Shown one piece after another: positions 11,468-20,401 of a stretch of DNA of 32,656 nucleotides. Made by a program: the position numbers and the translations under genes. Position 1 is the stretch's first letter. Each line of letters starts with the position of its first letter. The stretch covers positions 63,307 through 95,962 of the forward strand of contig NZ_CP034870.1 in the NCBI RefSeq assembly GCF_005081185.1. Direction: 5' to 3'. A model generated the notes under the pieces. That model was not told the origin of the DNA, made no database searches, and worked only from the letters and a program-made list of their open reading frames with translations. Source of the stretch: Buchnera aphidicola (Lipaphis pseudobrassicae). Its GTDB lineage: Bacteria > Pseudomonadota > Gammaproteobacteria > Enterobacterales > Enterobacteriaceae.

Positions 11468-11633
11468 TCTTTTTTTTTTAAATTATATTTGTTTGTTGTA
11501 ATTTTAACCATAATGATGACATTATCATCTATAATTTTAATTTAAATCATTAAAAATATAAACATTTATTAAAATATGATTTGTTTTATAATAATATTTT
11601 TTAGTTAAACACTGTTTTTCAATTAAGGAATAT

Positions 11634-13049
11634 ATGAAAGTAAAAACTCGTTTTGCGCCTAGTCCTACTGGAGATTTGCATATTGGAAGTGTTCGTACTG
11701 CTTTATATTCTTGGTTATTTGCTAAACATAATAATGGAAAATTTATATTACGTATAGAAGATACTGATGTTGAACGTTCTCAACATTTTTCAATTAATTC
11801 TATTTTAGAAGGCTTAAAATGGTTGGGATTAAATTGGGATGAAGGGCCTTATTTTCAAACTAATCGTTTGAAGAGATATCAAGAAGTTATTAACATAATG
11901 CTTAAGAAAGGAGATGCATATAGATGTTTTTGTTCATCTAAAAAATTAGAAGAAGATAGAAAAGAACAAAAAAGAAAAGGTTTTAAAGCACGTTATTCTG
12001 GAACTTGTAGAAATTTAGATATTAAAACTACATTTCCTAAAGATTTTGTTATACGATTTAAAAATCCAATTTCTGGAAAAGTAATATTCAATGATCGAAT
12101 AAGAGGTAAAATTATTTTCGACAATTCTGAATTAGATGATGTGATTATTCAGCGTTCAAATGGAATGCCTACTTATAATTTTTGTGTTGTAATAGATGAT
12201 TTAGACATGAAAATTACTCATGTAATTCGTGGTGAAGATCATATTAATAATACACCTCGTCAAATTAATATTTTAAAATCTTTAGGTGCTAAAATTCCTA
12301 TTTATGCACATTTATCGATGATTTTAGACGAATCTGGAAATAAAATTTCTAAAAGAAAAAATGCACGAAATATTATTGAGTATCGTAAGGATGGATTTTT
12401 ACCAGAAGCATTATTAAATTATATAGTTAGACTTGGATGGTCTTATGGGAATCAGGAAATCTTTAGTATTTTTGAAATGCAAAAATTATTTAACTTAAGT
12501 TCAATTAGCAAATCATCAAGTATTATTAATATGAAAAAGCTTTTATGGATTAATAAATATTATATTAATCACTTACCACTAAACAACATCACTCATATTC
12601 TCAAAGAATACATGCAAGATCAAAATATTGATATAAATCATGGACCTAAACTAGAATGTTTAGTTACATTTCTACGAGATCGTTTTCATACAATACAAGA
12701 AATGACAGAATGTTTTCGATGTTTTTATGAAGAATTTAAAATATTTAATCATCAGAGAATAGAAAAATATCTAGTTTTAGATAGTTGTTATGTTTTAGAA
12801 GAAGCCTATAAGAAAATAAATAATTTATCTATTTGGAATAATATTTTAATATCTGAAATGATTAATTGTTTGTCTGTAGAAATTAAAGTTAAAAAAATAA
12901 AAATTAATATGATTTTACGTGTTGCTATAATTAATGATATTTATTCTCCTAGTATCAGCTTAGTTATTTATTTAATAGGTAAAAAAGAAGTTTTATCAAG
13001 AATCAATAAAACACTTTTTTTTATCAAAAGTTTATACATTAAAAAATAA
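11634..13049 (+). CDS. gltX: Glutamate-tRNA ligase
   Basis: GltX charges tRNA-Glu with glutamate in the cytoplasm. It has 471 residues, the E. coli length. The class I signatures are [13 protein letters not shown] near the N-terminus (HIGH motif) and KISKRKNA (KMSKS motif); also kept are [30 protein letters not shown] and [10 protein letters not shown]. The E. coli zinc ligands C98, C100 and C125 are present, but the fourth, H127, is N127 here, so zinc binding may be weakened. After the KMSKS motif the usual KRHGA reads KRKNA. AAGGA seven bases upstream fixes the start. It is divergent from the tRNA-Val/Lys unit and upstream of tRNA-Ala, as in E. coli. Confidence 0.98.
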   Translation: MKVKTRFAPSPTGDLHIGSVRTALYSWLFAKHNNGKFILRIEDTDVERSQHFSINSILEGLKWLGLNWDEGPYFQTNRLKRYQEVINIMLKKGDAYRCFCSSKKLEEDRKEQKRKGFKARYSGTCRNLDIKTTFPKDFVIRFKNPISGKVIFNDRIRGKIIFDNSELDDVIIQRSNGMPTYNFCVVIDDLDMKITHVIRGEDHINNTPRQINILKSLGAKIPIYAHLSMILDESGNKISKRKNARNIIEYRKDGFLPEALLNYIVRLGWSYGNQEIFSIFEMQKLFNLSSISKSSSIINMKKLLWINKYYINHLPLNNITHILKEYMQDQNIDINHGPKLECLVTFLRDRFHTIQEMTECFRCFYEEFKIFNHQRIEKYLVLDSCYVLEEAYKKINNLSIWNNILISEMINCLSVEIKVKKIKINMILRVAIINDIYSPSISLVIYLIGKKEVLSRINKTLFFIKSLYIKK

Positions 13050-13202
13050 AAATAAATATCAATTTTTACAATAAAAAAATTGACACATTTGTGTTTTAAT
13101 AAGATCATATTTAAGTTTTTATGTTAAAAAATATTATTAGATAATTTAGATTTATTTTTTTAAAATCTTTAACGATATAAAAGTCATTTTAACAAAAATA
13201 AA

Positions 13203-13231
13203 TTGACAGAATTCATGTGTTTTTATATTGT
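13203..13231 (+). promoter_or_regulatory. Candidate promoter of tRNA-Ala
   Basis: A perfect -35 hexamer TTGACA is at 13203-13208. The -10 could be TATATT at 13224-13229 (15-base spacing) or TATTGT at 13226-13231 (17-base spacing). The tRNA begins at 13240, so transcription would start very near the mature 5' end. A further TTGACA at 13080-13085 has no well-spaced -10. Confidence 0.5.
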
Positions 13232-13239
13232 AATATTTT

Positions 13240-13312
<73 letters not shown>

Positions 13313-13344
13313 TACAATGATAAAAATTTATTAATTTATTTTAA

Positions 13345-13368
13345 CTGTGCTGAATTTTTTCAGCACAG
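13345..13368. terminator. Bidirectional terminator between tRNA-Ala and fliE
   Basis: Perfect nine-base arms CTGTGCTGA (13345-13353) and TCAGCACAG (13360-13368) enclose a six-base loop ATTTTT. It lies 33 bases after tRNA-Ala and 9 bases beyond the fliE stop codon, so it can serve both convergent transcripts. The stem is G/C-rich for this genome. Confidence 0.75.
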
Positions 13369-13377
13369 ATTTATAAA

Positions 13378-13689
13378 TTAAATTTGTTGATTCATTATTT
13401 CTTGATAAGCTGAAACAATTTTATTTCTTATTTGAATTGCCATTTGCATAGAAATAGAAGATTTTTCTAAATTTATTACAATGTCGTTTAAAGATACTTG
13501 AGATTTATTTGATAAAAATTTCTCAGTTTCGGTTTTTGTATGATTTTGAATATTACTTATTTCTCCTAGTGCCGTTTTTATACAATCAATGAAATTATCA
13601 GATTTTTTATTTTTTGTTTCATTTATATTTTTATCTAAATAATTAATTTTTTTATTAAAATTTTGATAATTTATATTTTCGATAAACAT
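13378..13689 (-). CDS. fliE: Flagellar basal-body protein FliE
   Basis: FliE links the MS ring to the proximal rod and is an early export substrate. At 103 residues it matches E. coli (104). The diagnostic C-terminus SMQMAIQIRNKIVSAYQEIM is conserved, while the N-terminal half is Asn/Lys-rich and drifted. AAGGAAG precedes the ATG. It is a single gene divergent from fliF across a 258-base spacer, the same arrangement as in E. coli. A hairpin terminator lies just past its stop. Confidence 0.95.
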   Translation of the reverse strand: MFIENINYQNFNKKINYLDKNINETKNKKSDNFIDCIKTALGEISNIQNHTKTETEKFLSNKSQVSLNDIVINLEKSSISMQMAIQIRNKIVSAYQEIMNQQI

Positions 13690-13947
13690 AATCTTCCTTT
13701 AAATAATTGTTTTAAATTTTAAAAAATTGTTATATTCATCATTATTCCTGTTTTTTAATATTTTTAATATAGGAATAAAATTCTAAAATAACTAATATTG
13801 AATATTATATCAAAAAAAGACTTCAATTCATTATTAATATAATTTAATTGAAAATAATTTAACAGGAAATTTTTTTTTCGTATCAGTGAAATTATTTAAT
13901 TGTCACTAAATTGTAGTTAGAGCTAACTATTAGATAGGAAGATTTTC
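13690..13947. promoter_or_regulatory. fliE-fliF divergent control region with two dyads
   Basis: The 258-base spacer must hold promoters for fliE and the long fliF operon. No FlhDC box or clear -35/-10 could be defined. Two dyads sit just upstream of fliF: AGTGA (13885-13889) with TCACT (13903-13907), and TAGTTAG (13914-13920) with CTAACTA (13923-13929). The second ends 8 bases before the ribosome binding site AGGAAG (13937-13941 region). They could be operator sites or leader hairpins; nothing more can be said from sequence. Confidence 0.4.
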
Positions 13948-15621
13948 ATGAATTTCAGTACTATAGAAAATTCAGTTTTAGAAGAGAAAAAAAAATTTAA
14001 CAATTTTTTGTCTCGTTTTTTAAAAAATTCTCGTGTTTTAGTAATGTTATTAACGGCAGCAGTAATTACTGCTGTATCTGTTTCAATATGGGTTAAATCT
14101 CCTGAGTATCAAGTATTATATAATCATTTATCTAAAGAAGATAGCAGTGCTATTGTTGATCAACTAAATGAAATGAAAATCCCTTATAAACTTACTGATA
14201 TTTCAGGTGAAATAGCAATTCCAAAAAATAAAATTGATAAGGTCCGTTCACATTTGAAAGAATCAAATTTTTCTCGAGATGAAGCAATTGGTTTTGAATT
14301 ATTGGATAAAGAAAAATTCGGAATTAGTCAATTTAATGAACAAATAAATTATCAACGTGCACTAGAAGGAGAGTTATCTCGTACTATACAGAAAATAAAT
14401 GTTATAAAAGCTGCTAGAATACATATTGTACTACCTAAATCATCATTATTTTTAGAAGATAAAAAAAAACCATCAGCTTCTGTTGTTTTAGAATTACAGG
14501 AAGGACGGAAATTAAATTTAGGACAAATTAATGCAATATTACATCTCATCTCGACTAGTGTACCTAATCTTTCAGTAGAAAATATTAACATCATAGATCA
14601 ATCAGGACAGTTATTAAACCAAACTTCTTTAGAAAACGATCGAATTAATGATTTACAATTTAAATATTCTGAAGAAATTGAATCTCGCTATAAAAATAGG
14701 ATTGAAAGTATTTTAGAACCATTATTAGGATTTGGTAATGTTCATGCTCAAGTTACTGCTCAAATAGATTTTAATTCTCAAGAAGAAACAAAAGAAAAAT
14801 ATTCGCCTAATTCCAATCGAAAATATCAAGCAATACGTTCTCGTCAGACAAGTATTCATGATAAAGTAGAAAAAAATAATAAAAAAGAAAATATATCTGA
14901 TAACTTTACAAATAATGTAACTTTTAAAAATTTTAAAAATAAAAACACGAATTTTTTACACAGTGATAATATTAATAGAACTAAAAATAGTAAAAATTTT
15001 AAAAATGATTATGCTATTCCTATTCATTCTAATATAAATCGAGAAAATACAATAAATTATGAATTGAATCATAGTGTATCACATACTAAAATGAATATAG
15101 GAGAAATTAAACGATTATCAGCAGCTGTTGTGATTAATTTTATTAAAGATCAAAATGGAAAATTGATTCCATTGACGCCAGAAAAAATAAAAAATATTAG
15201 AAATTTGATATGTGAAGCTATAGGTTTTTCTAAATCTCGAGGTGACAGTATTCATGTTGTTAATGCATCTTTTGCTAAAATTGATAAAAAATTACTTCCA
15301 GTAAAATTAAGTAATTCAAATTTATTTAATGAATTATCAGATATTTCGTTTAATTTAATACCGTGGATTCTTTCCGCTGTCTTTTTTCTGTTTTTTTTAA
15401 AAAGATATATATGCCCTGTTTCTAAAAACAATACTGTAAAAAACAAGATTATTAAAAATGAAAAAAAATATGTAGATTATAATAATGATATACAAGATAA
15501 TCTTTCTAAAGAAAATATTCAAAATAACATACGTACAGATAAATTAATTAATCAAATATCTAATCAAAATCCACGTACTATAGCGTTGATTATTCGTCAA
15601 TGGATGAGTGATAAAATATGA
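13948..15621 (+). CDS. fliF: Flagellar MS-ring protein FliF
   Basis: FliF forms the inner-membrane MS ring on which the basal body, C ring and export gate assemble. The 557 residues match the usual 552-560. Two membrane segments are seen, at about 33-52 (VLVMLLTAAVITAVSVSIWV) and 470-486 (LIPWILSAVFFLFFL). Between them are the ring-building domains, e.g. LSRTIQKINVIKAARIHIVL, and an Asn/Lys-rich insertion at about 285-360. The C-terminal FliG-binding helix, NPRTIALIIRQWMS, is intact. AGGAAG precedes the ATG. It starts the fliF-G-H-I-J-K run, overlapping fliG by four bases (ATGA). Confidence 0.97.
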   Translation: MNFSTIENSVLEEKKKFNNFLSRFLKNSRVLVMLLTAAVITAVSVSIWVKSPEYQVLYNHLSKEDSSAIVDQLNEMKIPYKLTDISGEIAIPKNKIDKVRSHLKESNFSRDEAIGFELLDKEKFGISQFNEQINYQRALEGELSRTIQKINVIKAARIHIVLPKSSLFLEDKKKPSASVVLELQEGRKLNLGQINAILHLISTSVPNLSVENINIIDQSGQLLNQTSLENDRINDLQFKYSEEIESRYKNRIESILEPLLGFGNVHAQVTAQIDFNSQEETKEKYSPNSNRKYQAIRSRQTSIHDKVEKNNKKENISDNFTNNVTFKNFKNKNTNFLHSDNINRTKNSKNFKNDYAIPIHSNINRENTINYELNHSVSHTKMNIGEIKRLSAAVVINFIKDQNGKLIPLTPEKIKNIRNLICEAIGFSKSRGDSIHVVNASFAKIDKKLLPVKLSNSNLFNELSDISFNLIPWILSAVFFLFFLKRYICPVSKNNTVKNKIIKNEKKYVDYNNDIQDNLSKENIQNNIRTDKLINQISNQNPRTIALIIRQWMSDKI

Positions 15622-16613
15622 TTTTAAATGGTACTGAAAAAAGTGCATTATTATTAATGTTAATAGGATCTGATCAAGCTGGAGAAGTATTAAAAAATTT
15701 AACTCCTCTTGAAGTGCAAGAATTAGTTAAGTCTATGGTAAATATTAAAAATATTTCTACTAAAAAATTAAATGAAATACTGTGTGAGTGTTATGATATT
15801 GCAGTACAAAATAATGCTTTAAATTCCAATTTTAATGATAAATATATTAGTGATATGTTACTTAAGGCATTAGGAGAAAAAAAAGGAAATTCTCTTTTAC
15901 AAGAAACATTAGAAATTCGTAATGCTAAGAGTTCTATTCGATCATTGAATGATATGAAACCTGAGCAATTAGCTTTTTTATTAAGTAACGAACATCTTCA
16001 GATTATAACAACAATATTAATCTATTTAAATAAAAATCAATCTGCTCAAGTTCTTTCATTTTTTAATGATAAAAAACGTGCTGAAATTATATCTAGAATC
16101 ACAGAGTTTCATGGTATAGAAGAGTCTTGTTTACTCGAACTTAATAGAGTTATTAATAATTTAATACAAAATAAAAAATTGATTTTTACAGAAAAAGGAG
16201 GTATTAAAACTGCTGTAAATATTTTGAGTTCGATGAAAAAAATAGATGAAAAAAATACCATAAAAAACATTAGATTATTTAATCAAAATCTAGCAAGTAA
16301 TATTTTAAAAGAGATCTTTTCATTTAAAAATATAGTAGATTTAGATGATAAATATATTCAAATTGTAATTCAAAATATAGAAAGAGAAAAGTTATATGTT
16401 GCACTTCAAAATACTGATTCTATTATTAAGGAAAAATTTTTTAAAAATATGTCTAATGTAGAATCTAATCAATTATCTTTAAGATTAGAAAAAAAATCTT
16501 ATATTTCTAATTCCTCTATTCAAAATGAACAAAAATTAATCTTGATTATGGTTAGAAATATTATAGATAATGGAAATATTTCATTGAAAAATCTAAGAGA
16601 TTATTATGTCTGA
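15618..16613 (+). CDS. fliG: Flagellar switch protein FliG without its torque charges
   Basis: FliG joins the MS ring to the C ring and, in swimming bacteria, meets the MotA stator to make torque. The protein is 331 residues, the E. coli length, and aligns with no offset. The N-terminal FliF-binding part (TEKSALLLMLIG) and middle EHxQ segment (NEHLQIITTILIYL) are kept. In the C-terminal torque helix the five E. coli charged residues K264, R281, D288, D289 and R297 are Q, V, L, R and S here. The surface that works against the stator is therefore lost while the structural scaffold is preserved. It overlaps fliF by four bases and fliH by eight, indicating translational coupling. Confidence 0.96.
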   Translation: MILNGTEKSALLLMLIGSDQAGEVLKNLTPLEVQELVKSMVNIKNISTKKLNEILCECYDIAVQNNALNSNFNDKYISDMLLKALGEKKGNSLLQETLEIRNAKSSIRSLNDMKPEQLAFLLSNEHLQIITTILIYLNKNQSAQVLSFFNDKKRAEIISRITEFHGIEESCLLELNRVINNLIQNKKLIFTEKGGIKTAVNILSSMKKIDEKNTIKNIRLFNQNLASNILKEIFSFKNIVDLDDKYIQIVIQNIEREKLYVALQNTDSIIKEKFFKNMSNVESNQLSLRLEKKSYISNSSIQNEQKLILIMVRNIIDNGNISLKNLRDYYV

Positions 16614-17277
16614 TATTCAATTGAAAAAAAAATGGATAAAATGGTATCCAAAAGCAATATATTTAAAGAATTCTCAAGATACTAAATTAAATTTGAGTAA
16701 TTCAAATCAATTTTTAGAAAAAGATTTTTGTGATGCTTCACATCAAGAATCATTGAATAAAAAAAACCATAACACTGAATCAAAAGTAATAGATTTAATA
16801 AAGACACAATCATATCAAGATGGTTTTAATACAGGATTTGATAAAGCAAAACAAGAAGATAATCTTATATTGAAAGAAAAACTAAATACTTTTTTTTTAG
16901 AATTTGAAAAATCTATTTCTATGTTTGAAAAAAAATTATATCCTCAAATACTTCAAACAGTATTGACTGTATCATCTTATATAATTGGTAAAAAAGATAA
17001 TGTTGATCAATCTATTTTAATGCAATATATAAAAAGAATTATGAATAAAGAAATTATGTATTTAAAAAAACCAAATCTTATAATTCATCCTAATAATAAA
17101 ATTTTGACAGAAAAAGTATTTAAAGATTTTTTACAAATTCATCAATGGAATTTAATATATGATGATAGTGTAGATTTAAATAGTTATAAAATCAAGTCAG
17201 AAAGTGGTGGTGTTGATGCTACATCTAATGCTAGATGGAATGAATTATATCGTTTTATTTGTTCAGAGGAATATTGA
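16606..17277 (+). CDS. fliH: Flagellar export stator protein FliH
   Basis: FliH dimers hold the ATPase FliI and dock it to FlhA and the C ring during type III export. The 223 residues compare with about 228-235 in enterics. The N-terminus has W10 and W13 in KKKWIKWYP, matching the paired tryptophans of Salmonella FliH that bind FlhA. The GxxxG stretch is short (DGFNTGFDKA, about residues 68-77). The C-terminal domain is full length (SGGVDATSNARWNELYR). An A9 run at 16624-16632 encodes residues just before W10, so slippage would disrupt the docking site. It overlaps fliG by eight bases and fliI by one. Confidence 0.92.
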   Translation: MSDIQLKKKWIKWYPKAIYLKNSQDTKLNLSNSNQFLEKDFCDASHQESLNKKNHNTESKVIDLIKTQSYQDGFNTGFDKAKQEDNLILKEKLNTFFLEFEKSISMFEKKLYPQILQTVLTVSSYIIGKKDNVDQSILMQYIKRIMNKEIMYLKKPNLIIHPNNKILTEKVFKDFLQIHQWNLIYDDSVDLNSYKIKSESGGVDATSNARWNELYRFICSEEY

Positions 17278-18644
17278 TGAATTTGAGATTTACTCAATTG
17301 CTTAAAAAGTTTGCTTCTTTTGAAAATCAAATTAATAATCTTCCTAATACTATTAATTATGGACGTTTAATTGGTATTAATGGCTTGGTTTTAGAAGCTA
17401 TTGGATTAAATGATATTCCTATTGGATCGCAATGCTATATTGAAAGAACTATCAATAATAAAAATACTGTTATTAATGCTGAAGTAATAGGTTTTTTAAA
17501 CGGAAAAACTTTATTATTATCTTTTAATGAAACTTGTGGTGTTTTTCCAGGTGCCCGTGTTTTTCTAAAATTAGATAATAAAATGAATCATATTGTAAAA
17601 AAAGTACCATTATCTACAAATCTTTTGGGGAGAATATTAGACGGTAATGGTTTACCTTTAGATGGATTACCTGCACTACATTCAAAATATTATACTATAC
17701 TCGAGCAAGATAATAATATAAACCCATTAAATCGAAAAGCGATTACTGAAGTATTAGATACCGGAATTCGATCTATTAATAGTCTTTTAACTATTGGAAA
17801 AGGTCAAAGAGTAGGAATTTTTTCTACACCTGGTCTCGGTAAAAGTATCTTACTTGAAATGATTGCAAAACATACACAAGCTGATGTTATTGTTATTGCT
17901 TTGATTGGAGAAAGAAGTAGAGAAGTACAACGTTTTATTAATAATGTAGCAAAATTTAAGGGATTATCACGATCGGTAGTAATTGCTGCACCTGCGAATG
18001 TGTCTCCATTATTACGAATACAAGCCGCTTCTTATGCGACTTATATTGCAGAATATTTTTGTAAAAATAATAAAAATGTATTATTAATAATGGATTCTTT
18101 AACTCGTTATGCTATGGCGGAACGAGAAATTTCATTAGCCTTAGGAGAATTACCAGTTGCTAAAGGTTATCCTTCTTCTATTTTTTCAAAAATTCCAAAA
18201 TTATTAGAACGAACAGGTAATCTTAACAAAGAAAAAGGTTCAATTACTGCATTTTATACAATTTTGATAGAAGATGAAGACCAACAAGATACAGTATCAC
18301 ATATTGCTCATTCTATATTAGATGGACATATTATTTTATCTCGTCATTATGCCGATCTAGGTCACTATCCTGCAATTGATATTGAATCTTCTATTAGTCG
18401 AGTAATGCCTGACATTATTGGTTCTGAACAATATCATCAAGCTTCTTATTTTAAGAAATTAGTATCTTCTTATCAAAGAAATCGAGATTTAATAAACGTA
18501 GGTGCTTATATTCATGGAAATGATGTAATTTTAGACCACGCAGTTAAAATTTGGCCAAAATTAGAAAAATTTTTACGTCAAGAAATGTCAGAAAAATATG
18601 ATTACTTTATTTCTTGTAAGCAATTAAATGAAATTTTTCTTTAA
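17277..18644 (+). CDS. fliI: Flagellar type III export ATPase FliI
   Basis: FliI is the F1-like ATPase that helps unfold and feed substrates into the flagellar export gate. I chose the ATG at 17277, which overlaps the fliH stop (TGATG) and has GAGGAA six bases upstream; a frame opening at 17259 would add six residues without family support. This gives 455 residues (E. coli 457). Walker A is STPGLGKS with K189, the catalytic glutamate is E212 in GERSREVQ, and Walker B ends at D273 in VLLIMDSLTRYAMAERE. The C-terminal domain is intact (GHYPAIDIESSISRVMP, YQRNRDLINVGAY). It is among the best-conserved genes of the cluster, which argues for active secretion. Confidence 0.97.
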   Translation: MNLRFTQLLKKFASFENQINNLPNTINYGRLIGINGLVLEAIGLNDIPIGSQCYIERTINNKNTVINAEVIGFLNGKTLLLSFNETCGVFPGARVFLKLDNKMNHIVKKVPLSTNLLGRILDGNGLPLDGLPALHSKYYTILEQDNNINPLNRKAITEVLDTGIRSINSLLTIGKGQRVGIFSTPGLGKSILLEMIAKHTQADVIVIALIGERSREVQRFINNVAKFKGLSRSVVIAAPANVSPLLRIQAASYATYIAEYFCKNNKNVLLIMDSLTRYAMAEREISLALGELPVAKGYPSSIFSKIPKLLERTGNLNKEKGSITAFYTILIEDEDQQDTVSHIAHSILDGHIILSRHYADLGHYPAIDIESSISRVMPDIIGSEQYHQASYFKKLVSSYQRNRDLINVGAYIHGNDVILDHAVKIWPKLEKFLRQEMSEKYDYFISCKQLNEIFL

Positions 18645-18682
18645 TTTTTTGATAAAAAATTATCTTTGGATATATTATATCA

Positions 18683-19150
18683 ATGAGAAATAAAAATGTT
18701 ATCTTCTCTATTTTAGAAAAAAGAGAAAAATTTAAATTAATAAATGATATAGTTAAAATTAAAAATTTATATGAAAAAAAAACTAAAGATATTCAACAGT
18801 TAAAAATTTTAAATAATTATCAAAGTGAATATATAAAAACAATACAGATGAAAAAAATATTAGGAATTCATATAAATCAATGGAAAAATTATAATAATTT
18901 TATTTCTGTATTACAAAAAATAATTATAGATAATAAAAGAATGATCAACAGAAATCAAAAAATAATAGAAGAAAACTTAAAAAAATGGTTTATACGTCAT
19001 AACAAAATAAAATATTGGAAGAATTTAAATATTAAAAATAGCAAAAAAATATTACAAATAAAGAAAATAAAACAACAAATATGTAGTGATAATTATGCTC
19101 AATTAGAATCTATAAAAAAAGGCGATTATTTTAATGTTAAAAATTATTGA
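18683..19150 (+). CDS. fliJ: Flagellar export protein FliJ
   Basis: FliJ is a small coiled-coil protein that sits in the FliI ring like the gamma subunit of F1 and activates the export gate. The 155 residues compare with 147 in E. coli. The sequence is almost wholly helical and Lys/Asn/Ile-rich, with heptad-like spacing. Identity rests mainly on position between fliI and fliK, on length and on coiled-coil character, plus weak similarity at the N-terminus. It lies 38 bases after fliI and overlaps fliK by 17 bases. Confidence 0.85.
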   Translation: MRNKNVIFSILEKREKFKLINDIVKIKNLYEKKTKDIQQLKILNNYQSEYIKTIQMKKILGIHINQWKNYNNFISVLQKIIIDNKRMINRNQKIIEENLKKWFIRHNKIKYWKNLNIKNSKKILQIKKIKQQICSDNYAQLESIKKGDYFNVKNY

Positions 19151-20294
19151 TAATATTTCACTGCAAAAAAATACTTCTTGTAATTTTCATATAAAGAATA
19201 ATATTTTTGATATTGATGATGACATATCAAAGTTATCTAAATCAGTTTTTAATAAATTAAAACAATGCTTAGTTAATCAAGAATTAGAGTTTGAAAATGT
19301 TTCAACAGAAGAAAAAAAGAAAGATAATAAAAATATTATTTGTAGCAATTTTGTAATTAATAATTTATTAAATATTGTAATAGGTAAAGACAAACCTTTA
19401 AAATTTCATAGTTTTAAAAAAACTAAAAATAACATTTTAAATAAACAAGAAAAAAAATCTACTATTCAAACTAAATTGAATCATATAAATTTTTTAGAAA
19501 ATATTAATTATGTTAAAGTACATTTAAATCAAGAAAAATGGCCAATAGAAAAAACAAAAATATTATTTGATAAGAAAAATTTTAACAAGAATGAAGAATT
19601 AAAAAAAAATAAATTAATAAAAAATTTCAATGTATTAAAAAACTTACATATAGAAAATATCAGGAATGATTATAAACAAGAAAAAAGTATTTTTGATATA
19701 AGTGAAGCAAATGAAAAAAAAATTAAATATGTAGTAAATTTAGTTTTTTTTCAAGATTTAAAAAATTATAAAAATAATACTGTTTATTATAAAAATACTA
19801 ATAAATTTGAACATTTATCGAATCATATTAATTCTTTAGAAACATTAGATTTTAAACAACTTGCTAAATCAAATATGAAAAGTTTATTTTTTTACGATTC
19901 GAAAAATTCTATTAAATGGACAAAATTAATTAATCAAAAAATACTTTTATCTATTGCTAATAAAAATAATCAAGTAGAATTTTATTTAAAACCAGAATGT
20001 TTAGGTTCTATACATGTTAAAGTGAATCTAAAAAATGGGAAAAATGCAACTTTAGATTTTATTTCTAATGAAAAAGAAATAAGAGTTTTTTTAAATAATC
20101 ATATATCTATTTTACAACACTCGTTAATGAAACATGGGATTACTTTAGATAAAGTTAATATTTTTAGCACCTTAAAAAATAATAAATTAAAAAATTATAA
20201 AAATGCTTTTAATCTAAATAAATTTCAACAAATATTTGATTTACATAAAAAAAATACAAAAGTAGAAATTGATCCAATTGATATATACATTTAA
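19134..20294 (+). CDS. fliK: Flagellar hook-length control protein FliK
   Basis: FliK is a secreted ruler that stops hook growth and switches the export gate to late substrates through FlhB. The 386 residues are close to the enteric size (about 375-405). The C-terminal globular domain is recognisable from about 278 to 350: VEFYLKPECLGSIHVKV, then FISNEKEIRVFLNNH and LMKHGITLDKVNI. The long N-terminal ruler region is degenerate, Lys/Asn-rich, and not alignable by eye. It overlaps fliJ by 17 bases. fliL, which follows fliK in E. coli, is missing: only 107 bases separate fliK and fliM. Confidence 0.88.
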   Translation: MLKIIDNISLQKNTSCNFHIKNNIFDIDDDISKLSKSVFNKLKQCLVNQELEFENVSTEEKKKDNKNIICSNFVINNLLNIVIGKDKPLKFHSFKKTKNNILNKQEKKSTIQTKLNHINFLENINYVKVHLNQEKWPIEKTKILFDKKNFNKNEELKKNKLIKNFNVLKNLHIENIRNDYKQEKSIFDISEANEKKIKYVVNLVFFQDLKNYKNNTVYYKNTNKFEHLSNHINSLETLDFKQLAKSNMKSLFFYDSKNSIKWTKLINQKILLSIANKNNQVEFYLKPECLGSIHVKVNLKNGKNATLDFISNEKEIRVFLNNHISILQHSLMKHGITLDKVNIFSTLKNNKLKNYKNAFNLNKFQQIFDLHKKNTKVEIDPIDIYI

Positions 20295-20401
20295 TGTGAG
20301 ATGCATTTTTTTTAATAAAAATATTTAATAATGCTTCTTTGATAATATATCAAGTTTTTATTTTATCTTATAATAATAACTTTTACCTTTGAGGTGTATA
20401 A

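Noticed and set aside
11510..11530. Dyad GATGA/TCATC upstream of gltX
   Set aside because: Only five paired bases in A/T-rich sequence; not distinguishable from chance.
20295..20401. fliL or a fliL pseudogene between fliK and fliM
   Set aside because: Only 107 bases, no frame and no recognisable remnant.
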